A stretch of 64,000 nt of DNA from Kitagawia praeruptora (taxonomy: Eukaryota > Streptophyta > Magnoliopsida > Apiales > Apiaceae), in contig CM075345.1 of the NCBI GenBank assembly GCA_037693485.1, positions 106,262,001-106,326,000 on the forward strand, written 5' to 3'. The translations under genes were made by a program, and so were the position numbers. This document shows positions 21,375 through 30,813 of the stretch, one piece after another. Each line of letters starts with the position of its first letter. Within the stretch, counting starts at the first letter, position 1. Under the pieces are notes generated by a model that saw only the letters and a program-made list of their open reading frames with translations, did not search any database and was not told the DNA's origin.

Positions 21375-23013
21375 TGGTTTTTGCACTAAATCACGCAAGC
21401 GTACGTGGTCACAAGTAATATAGATATAAGTTGAGTTCGTTCCCACAGAGATCTGGTTATGGTTTCAATTCAGTTCATGCACCTATGCAACAATGTATGA
21501 TTATTATCCACTGCTAAGACAAATAAAAAATATGGGTTTTAACTATCTAAATTAACTAAAAAGCAAATTAACAAAACTATAAATTAACTAACTAGCAAGA
21601 ATTGAAATCTAATTACTTCTGCAAGAAAAACCATGGTATCCTAACTTCATTAAATACTTCCTTTAGAGATCATGCCTTAATCAATATATGTGATGGTTTT
21701 GATATCTGATCGAATAACACGAAACAAGTAAAAGTTACCTCTCGGTATACTAGTACCAATCTACGCATACATCCACAAAAGAGATAGAAGATGAATAGTC
21801 ACCTATTATGTTTAGACCCTATATCTCTATAGAATTTGAAAACATAAAGGTTTAAGAACAAGTTATCCACATTGATCACATAGGGCAGCATAATATCTCT
21901 ATTAATGCCACAAATCATGATGTTAAAACATCAACCTATCCTATGCTAGCATGGCAAGTTCTAAATCTCAAGATCCACTCTCGTTTCGCAAGAGATTAAC
22001 AAATTAGATGTTCATGATGCATCTAAATACATGAAACACAACCATACAAGGATATCAATAATTCATCACACACATATCAAATAAGCAATCAACTACTAAA
22101 TTCCATAAATAAATCCGTTAGGACCCCATGACAACGATTAGCTCATGATCGAACTTCTCATCGTCACGGGGTCTAATGAAAACATGATGTAAAACAAATA
22201 CAATGATATAAATTTCTGGTGTGTTGTGTCTTGTCGTGGTCTTCTTTTTCTGTCCCCCAAGATGTGTATTTATAGCCCCAATTTGCCTCTCCATCAAGCA
22301 ATTGCCATCTTTGAGTTGGAATAGAATTGTGGCAATTTCCATCTTTAAACGGGATAGGATTTGCAAATTCCATGCGTAATACTGATTCTGGAATGTTCCC
22401 ACCGTCCAGGCCAATTACCATATTGATTAGAAGTAGGAATTGTGGCAATTTCCTGTTTAGAATTGAATTCTAGCAATTTCTGTTGATTCTGAATTGAAGG
22501 AAAATTCTCTTCAATAATTCTGGACTCCGGACCACCTTAGAATGATAGAAAATTCCATTATCTTCGCGTGGGCAGTTGAATCATCCAAAACGGACTTGTA
22601 GAACTCAAGATATGGCCAAAACAAAAATCAGAAATTTTGGCTGATTTTCCCGCGCCCGCGCGCCCGCGCCGCCCGCCGCGCGCTACTGTTCATTCCCGCG
22701 CGCCCGCGCCCGAAATCAGCACAAATTAGGCGCGGCCGCGCCCGACCTATTGTTCATTTGCTGATTTTGCTCTATTTTCTTCGTTTTAACTCCGATTTTC
22801 ATTCCGTTTCTTCCGGCACTCTCGCAATTTGATGTACTTTCATTCTTTAAGCTCAAAACCCACCAATTAAACATGGAACACATCATCCCACATCCGACTC
22901 TTATTCCTGCACAAATTCACTACAAACACATCAAAAACACCACATACTTGAGTCCAAGTCATCAATTCAAGTCGATACGAAGCATTCCAAGCGGATATAA
23001 CATCCACTTATCA
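21375..23013 (-). mobile_element. Solo LTR of an Athila-like family
   Basis: 1639 bp, flanked by CCTTC at 21370-21374 and 23014-23018. On the minus strand it starts TGATAAGTGG and shares long stretches with the LTRs at 24085-25910 (GTGCATGAACTGAATTGAAA, ACCACGTACGCTTGCGTG, the ATGGGGT/ATGATGAGA block) but differs enough to be a separate family or subfamily. No internal sequence follows, so it formed by recombination between LTRs. A TATA box (GGGCTATAAATAC on the minus strand) lies near 22270. Short open frames at 22118-22448 are not genes. Confidence 0.9.
22649..22750. other. GC-rich alternating purine-pyrimidine block in solo LTR
   Basis: About 100 bp made almost only of CGCG, GCCC and CCCG words within very AT-rich surroundings, broken by CTACTGTTCATTC. 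The related LTRs at 24085 and 28983 carry a different GC-rich block (GGCGCAGGTTGC repeats) at the corresponding place, so this is a fast-changing LTR segment. Confidence 0.75.
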
Positions 23014-23232
23014 CCTTCCTCATATCGATTTCGTGTGCTACATAAACTTAACACTTTTGGCATAATAACCATTATTAGCAATAATCTATAAAATTATAAT
23101 CACTACTTAGAATAAATGCTTCGTTCGATAAACCCCCCTTGAACTCGATGTGAGTTCATATTTTATATCATTACCTATATATCGATATACATATATTACT
23201 ATCACTCTTGTTCCTGAGCAATATAACTCTAA

Positions 23233-23247
23233 GCTCTGATACCAAAC
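23233..23247 (-). promoter_or_regulatory. Primer-binding site of the Gypsy element
   Basis: On the minus strand TGGTATCAGAGC begins 3 bases after the 5' LTR end (23248). It is complementary to initiator tRNA-Met and fixes the element's orientation. Confidence 0.88.
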
Positions 23248-23765
23248 TGTGACAGCCCCAAATCCGGGGTCATGAATCCAGGCCGTCACGGACCAATTTC
23301 CATTCAATATCAATATCTCTTGGGTCTTTTTTTTTTATAATCAATACTTATGCAATTGACCCCGCAATAATACACGCACACACACACACACACCAGTCAT
23401 ATGCTCAGAGAACAACATTCACCATAATAACAGTTTAGAGTTGAGAGTTAAAAGAGTTATTACAAACCAGGATCAAGCTTAAATACATTGTTGAATTATA
23501 CTTCGACATGAAGCATTTCAACAATCAAAAGTTTATTACATTCTTACACACTTAATTATACATAAGTTCCCAGAACCCGTCTGTCACTACGCTACCTCGG
23601 GAATCGATGTTAGCGCGCTCTCAGAAGGTCGCCTTCCCCCTACCCTCTTGCGGGGCGTTCTGCGTAGTATCGGCATACCTAACTGTGTATACATCAGTAG
23701 CAAGAGTGAGCTATAGTAGCTCAGCAAGATAATTTCTATCTACTAACATCAAAGGAAAATAAACC

Positions 23766-23830
<65 letters not shown>

Positions 23831-24084
23831 GACAAAACAAACTTCAGTTATTATGGAAGAATTTTATTTCCATTCAATATGTATATACACTTTCCAATTA
23901 TCCTTGTACAAAAGAAATATATAGTATCATTCTATCAGTCTCGCTTCTAATATCATATAATATCAATTCCTCTTCTTGAATGCTATAACAATCAATATAC
24001 CATCTCAGTGTACTTTTCTAGGATAATACGAAAACTTGAACAAATCTTTCATTATCATTTTCTCATTTCCTTTATATGCAACGA
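23248..24084 (-). repeat. Gypsy 5' LTR, distal part (before nested insertion)
   Basis: Matches 14860-15660 of the other LTR. It ends at AACGA (24080-24084), the site duplicated by the Athila-like insertion; the LTR resumes at 30814. Confidence 0.92.
23768..23827. repeat. AT dinucleotide microsatellite
   Basis: About 58 bp of uninterrupted AT. The same site in the sister LTR (15375-15402) is half as long and interrupted by GAT, showing expansion after insertion. Confidence 0.95.
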
Positions 24085-25910
24085 TGATAAGTGGATTTTA
24101 TATCCACTTGGAGCATTCTATATCGGCTTAAATTGATTGACTTGGTCTCAAGTTTGTTGTATTTTTGATGTGTTTTGTGTAGTTGTGCAGGGTTGTAGCT
24201 ATTGGTTAGTGTTGGTGTTTCTAATCGATATTATAGTGGAATTAAGCATTGGAATGAAGATTGGACACTTGTGTTGTGCTATCAAGGAGTTACATGTGTC
24301 ATGGTATTGAAGATGTTAGCTAATGCAAAAGAAACGGAGGAGAAAGGAGCAAATTTGTGTAAAATTCGGATTTTCTGGATAGGTTGCGCAGTCTTCACTG
24401 TTTTGGTCATATCTGGAGTTTTAGAAGTCCATTTTCAGTGATCTTACTGCCCACGCGAAGCTTGGGAGATTTTCTACAACCTTGGACAGGTCTTCCAGGC
24501 GCAGGTTGCGCGTGGTTGGCGCAGGTTGCCCGAAGAACAGACTGTTGGGCGCAAGTTGCCCCTGAAAAATTCTGCGAGATTGCTGATTCACTGTTTTGGC
24601 CATATCTTGAGTTCTACAAGTCTGTTTTGGACGATCTTACTGTCCACACGAAGCTAAAGAGATTCTCTATCATTCTAAAGTGGTCCAGAGGTCCAATTAC
24701 AACTGGAACGGCCTAGAAATATTAAAGAAAAGTCAGCCACGAATTTTCCTTCAAAACAGAATCAGTTTAGGAAACGTATTATGTGCCGAACTGCAGAAAT
24801 TCAACTTTGACAAGGAAATTGCTATAATTCCTACTTCTAATAAGTATGGTAATTGCTCTGGGTGGCTAGAACATTCTAGAATCAGATCTACACATGGAAT
24901 TTGCAATTCTATTCTCATTCAAGAACGGAAATTGCCAATCTTCTATTCCAACTCTAAAAAGGGCAATTGCTTGGTGGGCAAGACTTCTTGAGCCTATATA
25001 AACACATCCAACCCTTGTAATTTGTATCATCATTAGGAGTAGAACCATTACATATCAATTACTTAGGTTTATTTGTATATTTTCATACTTTGTTTTTATC
25101 ATGGTTTCATCAGATCCCATGATGATGAGAGGTCCGATTATGAACTAATCGTTGACATGGGATTCTAACGGATTTATTTATGGAGCTTTAGTATCTTGAT
25201 TACTTTAAAGATCCGTGTGTGATGTATATCTGATATCCTCGTATGGTTATGCTTAATTGATAGATGCGTCATGAACATCTAATTTGTTAATCTCTTGTGA
25301 AGTGAAAGTGGATCTTGAGATTTAGAACTTGTCATGCTAGCATAGTTTCATAATTGTTTATCAATATGATTCGTGGTGTGAGATGAAAATACTTATACTG
25401 CCCTGTGTGATCTTTATGGATAACTTGCTCTTCAACCGTTATGTTTTCAAATTCTATAGAGATATAGGGTCTAAGCATAATTGGTGTCTATTCATCTTCT
25501 ATCTCTTTTGTGGATGTATGTTTAGTTTGGTATTCGTATACTGAGAAGTAGCGTATACTTGTTTCGTGTTATTCGATCAGATATCATAACCATTGCATAT
25601 AGTGATTAAAGGCGTCAGATCTAAGCGAAGTATTTAATGAAGTTAGGATTCCATGGTTTTTCTTGCAGAAGTAATTCGATTCCAATTCTAGTTAGTTAGT
25701 TAATTCTTAGTTTGTTAATTTGCTTTTTAGCTAGATTTAGTTAATTAAAACCCAATTTTTGTTATTTGTCTTAGTAGTGATTAATAACCATACATTGTTG
25801 CATAGGTGCATGAACTGAATTGAAACCATAACCAGATCTCTGTGGGAACGAACTTGACTTCTATCTGTATTACTTGTGACCACGTACGCTTGCGTGATTT
25901 AGTGCAAACA
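24085..25910 (+). repeat. 5' LTR of the Athila-like element
   Basis: 1826 bp, TGATAAGTGG to GTGCAAACA. Contains a GC-rich block with three GGCGCA(G/A)GTTGC words (about 24510-24560), TATATAAA at 24995-25002 and many near-repeated GGAATTTGCAAT-like words. The open frames 24202-24991 recur in the second LTR and have no protein homology. Confidence 0.92.
24995..25002 (+). promoter_or_regulatory. TATA box of the Athila-like LTR
   Basis: TATATAAA in the context GAGCCTATATAAACACATCC. It is the only strong TATA in the LTR and is repeated in the second LTR near 29893. A transcription start would be expected about 30 bp downstream. Confidence 0.6.
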
Positions 25911-25916
25911 AGTTTT

Positions 25917-25934
25917 TGGCGCCGCTTCCGGGGA
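25917..25934 (+). promoter_or_regulatory. Primer-binding site (GGCGCCGC type)
   Basis: TGGCGCCGCTTCCGGGGA lies 6 bases after the LTR. It is the same type as in the Athila at 58930, with one base different (CTTCC for CTGCC). Such sites are usually assigned to tRNA-Asp in Athila elements. Confidence 0.8.
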
Positions 25935-26059
25935 TCATCGGTGTTTTATTTTTGGTTTATGTGCTTGTCAATAGTGGTCGTTAGAGTTCACTAACTCAGA
26001 TTTGTTTTTCTTATCTATTTTGTTTAGTTTGGTGTGTTCAGGTACTTGAGTGTTTGAAG

Positions 26060-27066
26060 ATGGCAGGTCAGGAGTTGCCATGGTGGGCATATTCGAGTAC
26101 ATCCATGCCTTATCAATGTGAGAGGTGTTTGATCCCTCACAATATTGTTACTACGAAGGAGTTGATCCATATGTCAGTTATGAGGAACAACCATATTTTC
26201 AATACCATCCTCAACGGTACCAGCAAGATGTTCCAGATATGTCATATTTCTTTGGTGGTGAAGAGTGTCAACATCAGCAACCTACTCCTACTTTTCAAAT
26301 AGATGAGGTTGATGCTATGGGGGAGCTTAGGAGTCTTGTGAAGAGTAACGAGGAGTCTTTAAAATCCGTGGAGACACTAGTTGCTCAAGCTGTTAGATCA
26401 TTGGAACAAGAGACTCTGGAGGAGATTAGGATGCGTATAAAGAGTAACGAGGCGTCTATCAAATCTTTGGAAACAATAGCTGCTGAAGTTAGGAATGCCT
26501 TGGATCAAGAGAAGCAACAATTCATACCAGAGGCAATTCTAGAGAATAACGGTGACTTGGAGCAAGGTACTGCATGCTTTATTGAGAAAGACAAATTCCA
26601 AGAGGAGGTTAGCATTCACAAGCCATGTGAGGAATTTGATCATGCTAGGATGGTGGATGATTTGGAAATTGCACTATTTGGGACAGACACTGATGAGCTG
26701 CACAAATTTCAAAAATTGGTATGTGCGTACCAAGAGGCTGAAGAACATGGGAAAGATGCAGGTCTTCTACTTGTCTCAGAGTTTAAAGATGGAGGTAGCG
26801 CATTAGAGCCAATGGAGGAAGTTCTCTTTGAGGAACCAAAGGCTTCAGTAACTTACATTTACCCTCCTCCATTATATTCAAGCGAAGCCCGCGAATGTGT
26901 GTTGTTCTACAAATTGACAGATTTTGGGTCAATAGATAAAGGCATTGGAATAGGACATAGTTGTTACACGAATAGGCAAAGCGAGGAGAAGGGGCAGAAA
27001 GTGTGCCGCCGTGATGACGATGAAGTCTCGCGAAGAGATGACCAGGCCAACTATTATCATCCTTAA
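26060..27066 (+). CDS. Degenerate gag-tail-like ORF of the non-autonomous element
   Basis: ATG 26060 opens MAGQELPWWAYSS; the frame must shift by one near 26110-26125 to enter the long open frame that ends at TAA 27064. That frame is Tyr/Gln-rich at first (QPYFQYHPQRYQQD), then has two related heptad-like units (LVKSNEESLKSVETL and IKSNEASIKSLETI), a coiled coil resembling the MVKSQ...SSLKTLEN segment after the Athila knuckle. The rest is acidic, ending with charged RRDDDEVSRRDDQANYYHP. No capsid core or enzyme motif is seen. It may be a diverged gag end kept for assembly, or a passenger ORF. Function unknown. Confidence 0.55.
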
Positions 27067-27080
27067 TGGAGGCTTGGAAG

Positions 27081-27136
27081 TAACGTCAAGCTATTGACGT
27101 TAAAGAAGCGCTTCGTGGGAGGCAACCCACGCTTTT
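27081..27136 (+). promoter_or_regulatory. Tandem hairpins after the ORF
   Basis: Hairpin 1: TAACGTCAA (27081-27089), 4-nt loop, then TTGACGTTA (27094-27102), a perfect 9-bp stem. Hairpin 2 (about 27105-27136): AAGCG..CGTGGG, loop AGGCAA, CCCACGCTT. From memory, a GGGAGGCAACCC core is common behind the coding region of plant Athila/Tat-type elements; the role is not established and could be RNA packaging, termination or 3' processing. Confidence 0.7.
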
Positions 27137-28982
27137 CGGCAATTTTATTTAGGTATGTTTTCTACTATCCCTTGTATTACTTTCCATTCAATGCGGACAT
27201 TGAATATTTTAAGTTTGGGGGTGGTTTGAGGGATTAGTAGTTATTGTTGTATTATGTGTTCATGTAGGATTTCATGCTATGTATAGTAGTAGTAGTAAAT
27301 TATGCATTTATGTTTGTGTTATCTAAGTTTGTTTCATATAGGACATTCTGTTTTTATGTTCGTATATCATGTGAGTTCATAATAGTTTGCATTTGCACCC
27401 ATGTTTGATAGGAATTTTGTGTTGTTGACGCTTTTGATTGAGAAGTGATATGCTTTGTTCTTGTGCACACACATACACTAGTAAGTTGAAGCTAGTAGAC
27501 TTTTTGAATGTTGTAAGTGATTAGAAGGACATGAATATGTGCAAGATGATTTAGTTTGCATTCTTTGAATACAAGTCGGTGCGTTAGAGAGATTTTTGCT
27601 TGGGATTGAGTATGTTTTCCCACCAAGTGAGATTTTGAGCCATATTGCATATTTTTTGCAATTTATTCGTTTGCTTGAGTGTCCACGGATTGTTTGCATT
27701 GCTAGCAGTTGTTTGAGGTCTTTCTTAAAACGCATGACATTATTTGATGATTAAAATGATAAAGGCATTTAGGAATAACCACATATTTTCCCATATTACC
27801 ATACCATGTTTACATGATCAATTAGTTAACCTATTGAGCTTAATCCTATTTTTTCGGTGACATACCACATTACTTGCCTAGACCTTTTTCTTGTATTGGC
27901 CTTACATTATTTTGAACCCACATTGTCAAAGGCTAGTAGAGTGCTAAAGGGAGTAATAAGGTGTGCAAGGAGGGGTTTATTGTTGGTTTTACTTTTGGGA
28001 GAAATATTGAAAATAGGGTTTGTTTACTTGATAGTCGGCATGTGTAATAAAATTGTGGGATCATTGTTATTGTTTATATTATTGTTTTATCTAGCTCTCG
28101 GAAAAAAAAAAGAAGAAAAAAAAAGGAAAAAAAAGAAAAAAAAAAGAAAGAAAAAAAATATATATTATGAGAGCATGTTTGTTTTTTTGTGGTGATCCTA
28201 TTTCAGTCGACTAGTCGAGTGTTTGTTTTAGAAAAAATTATGTGGGGGGAAAATAGGGTGTTGTGTATGATTTATTATGGTACTTACTAGCTTTTGACAC
28301 TTCACCTGTTTTGGCTTATTTGACATACCTTGTCCCTAGCCCCATTACAACACAAATAAAGACCTTTTGATTATCGTCATAGATGTATGTTGTGTTAAGA
28401 GTTAGATTGATACCAAATGTCAAGCATGCTTATGATTTTGTTGGAATTGAGTGATACACTTACCCTTGTTCTTGAGTGAATATTCTTTTGTGAGTGGATT
28501 GTGAGTGTTTGCTTGTTTTTTGCGTATGAGATCCCGAGTTTTGTCTCAAAGATGTACTCTTGTAGGCTTAGCATGTTTACTAACTTATTCTTACACTTGA
28601 CATGAGCTTGTGAGAACTTATGCATGTTCATTGAGTAGACTATGTGAATACTTACACTTTCGACACCAAGGCATTGCGTATTTACTTTGATTCTTAAGTT
28701 GATATGGCATGAGAGGATTTGAAGGTATGGTAGGATATTAGTACTAGATTATTTGCATTTTCATTTAGTTGCATTCATGCATTGCATTGCATTGGATTTT
28801 GTGGGTACATTCGCTATAGGCCCTCACAAGACCTTACTCGTCCACTAGGGCTGCTTAGGGGTTTAAAGGGCTTGTTGCATATGCCAAATGCAACCGTGAT
28901 CACCTACGGAAGTGGTACTAGTTAGTTAGTTAGTTGTAATTGTTTATGCTTGAGGACAAGCATCGGTTTAAGTTTGGGGGTG
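27137..28982 (+). other. Non-coding 3' internal region and polypurine tract
   Basis: No gene. Notable contents: an internal polypurine-tract-like AAGTTTGGGGGTGG near 27210-27224; a 60-bp A/G tract at about 28100-28160; GCATT repeats near 28770-28795; TTAG repeats near 28915-28936. The real polypurine tract, AAGTTTGGGGGTG, is at 28970-28982 beside the 3' LTR. The open frame 27857-28195 runs through the A/G tract and is not credible. Confidence 0.7.
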
Positions 28983-30808
28983 TGATAAGTGGATTTTATA
29001 TCCACTTGGAGCATTCTATATCGGCTTAAATTGATTGACTTGGTCTCAAGTTTGTTGTATTTTTGATGTGTTTTGTGTAGTTGTGCAGGGTTGTAGCTAT
29101 TGGTTAGTGTTGGTGTTTCTAATCGATATTAGAGTGGAATTAAGCATTGGAATGAAGATTGGACACTTGTGTTGTGCTATCAAGGAGTTACATGTGTCAT
29201 GGTATTGAAGATGTTAGCTAATGCAAAAGAAACGGAGGAGAAAGGAGCAAATTTGTGTAAAATTCGGATTTTCTGGATAGGTTGCGCAGTCTTCACTGTT
29301 TTGGTCATATCTGGAGTTTTAGAAGTCCATTTTCAGTGATCTTACTGCCCACGCGAAGCTTGGGAGATTTTCTACAACCTTGGACAGGTCTTCCAGGCGC
29401 AGGTTGCGCGTGGTTGGCGCAGGTTGCGCGAAGAACAGACTGTTGGGCGCAAGTTGCCCCTGAAAAATTCTGCGAGATTGCTGATTCACTGTTTTGGCCA
29501 TATCTTGAGTTCTACAAGTCTGTTTTGGACGATCTTACTGTCCACGCGAAGCTAACGAGATTCTCTATCATTCTAAAGTGGTCCAGAGGTCCAATTACAA
29601 CTGTAACGGCCCAGAAATATTGAAGAAAAGTCAGCCACGAATTTTCCTTCAAAACAGAATCAGTTTAGGAAACGTATTATGTGCCAAACTGCAGAAATTC
29701 AACTTTGACAAGGAAATTGCTATAATTCCTACTTCTAATAAGTATGGTAATTTCTCTGGGTGGCTAGAACATTCTAGAATCAGATCTACACATGGAATTT
29801 GCAATTCTATTCTCATTCAAGAACGGAAATTGCCAATCTTCTATTCCAACTCTAAAAAGGGCAATTGCTTGGTGGGCAAGACTTCTTGAGCCTATATAAA
29901 CACATCCAACCCTTGTAATTTGTATCATCATTAGGAGTAGAACCATTACATATCAATTACTCAGGTTTATTTGTATATTTTCATACTTTGTTTTTATCAT
30001 GGTTTCATCAGATCCCATGATGATGAGAGGTTCGATTATGAACTAATCGTTGTCATGGGATTCTAACGGATTTATTTATGGAGCTTTAGTATCTTGATTA
30101 CTTTAAAGATCCGTGTGTGATGTATATCTGATATCCTCGTATGGTTATGCTTAATTGATAGATGCGTCATGAACATCTAATTTGTTAATCTCTTGTGAAG
30201 TGAAAGTGGATCTTGAGATTTAGAACTTGTCATGCTAGCATAGGTTCATAATTGTTTATCAATATGATTCGTGGTGTGAGATGAAAATACTTATACTGCC
30301 CTGTGTGATCTTTATGGATAACTTGCTCTTCAACCGTTATGTTTTCAAATTCTATAGAGATATAGGGTCTAAGCATAATTGGTGTCTATTCATCTTCTAT
30401 CTCTTTTGTGGATGTATGTTTAGTTTGGTATTCGTATACTGAGAAGTAGCGTATACTTGTTTCGTGTTATTCGATCAGATATCATAACCATTGCATATAG
30501 TGATTAAAGGCGTCAGATCTAAGCGAAGTATTTAATGAAGTTAGGATTCCATGGTTTTTCTTGCAGAAGTAATTCGATTCCAATTCTAGTTAGTTAGTTA
30601 ATTCTTAGTTTGTTAATTTGCTTTTTAGTTAGATTTAGTTAATTAAAACCCAATTTTTGTTATTTGTCTTAGCAGTGATTAATAACCATACATTGTTGCA
30701 TAGGTGCATGAACTGAATTGAAACCATAACCAGATCTCTGTGGGAATGAACTTGACTTCTATCTGTATTACTTGTGACCACGTACGCTTGCGTGATTTAG
30801 TGCAAACA
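28983..30808 (+). repeat. 3' LTR of the Athila-like element
   Basis: 1826 bp, the same length as the 5' copy with roughly 16 visible substitutions and no indel, pointing to a recent insertion (a few hundred thousand years with a grass LTR rate, which may not suit this host). Confidence 0.92.
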
Positions 30809-30813
30809 AACGA

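Larger units (their letters stand above)
24085..30808 (+). mobile_element. Non-autonomous Athila-like LTR retrotransposon
   Basis: A complete 6.7-kb element with TSD AACGA (24080-24084 and 30809-30813), two 1826-bp LTRs, a GGCGCCGC-type primer site, one degenerate ORF, a pair of hairpins and a polypurine tract. It lacks capsid core, protease, RT, RNase H and integrase. The empty site is visible at 15657-15670 in the sister Gypsy LTR (GCAACGATTATATAATTT). By eye the LTRs differ at about 16 positions. Primer site, LTR phrases (for example GACGATCTTACTGTCCAC) and the polypurine tract tie it to the Athila element at 57459, which represents the kind of helper it would need. Confidence 0.92.

Noticed and set aside
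22649..22750. CpG-island promoter or bacterial contamination
   Set aside because: It is flanked by LTR sequence with a verified 5-bp TSD, and related LTRs have a GC-rich block at the same place.
24202..24991. ORFs recurring at 29282-29889
   Set aside because: Same reason: LTR copies. Overlapping frames on both strands are open, which speaks against coding.
27857..28195. 113-codon open frame with a Lys-rich end and hydrophobic stretch
   Set aside because: It runs through the A/G homopolymer tract, has no homologue motif and lies in the non-coding 3' part of a non-autonomous element.
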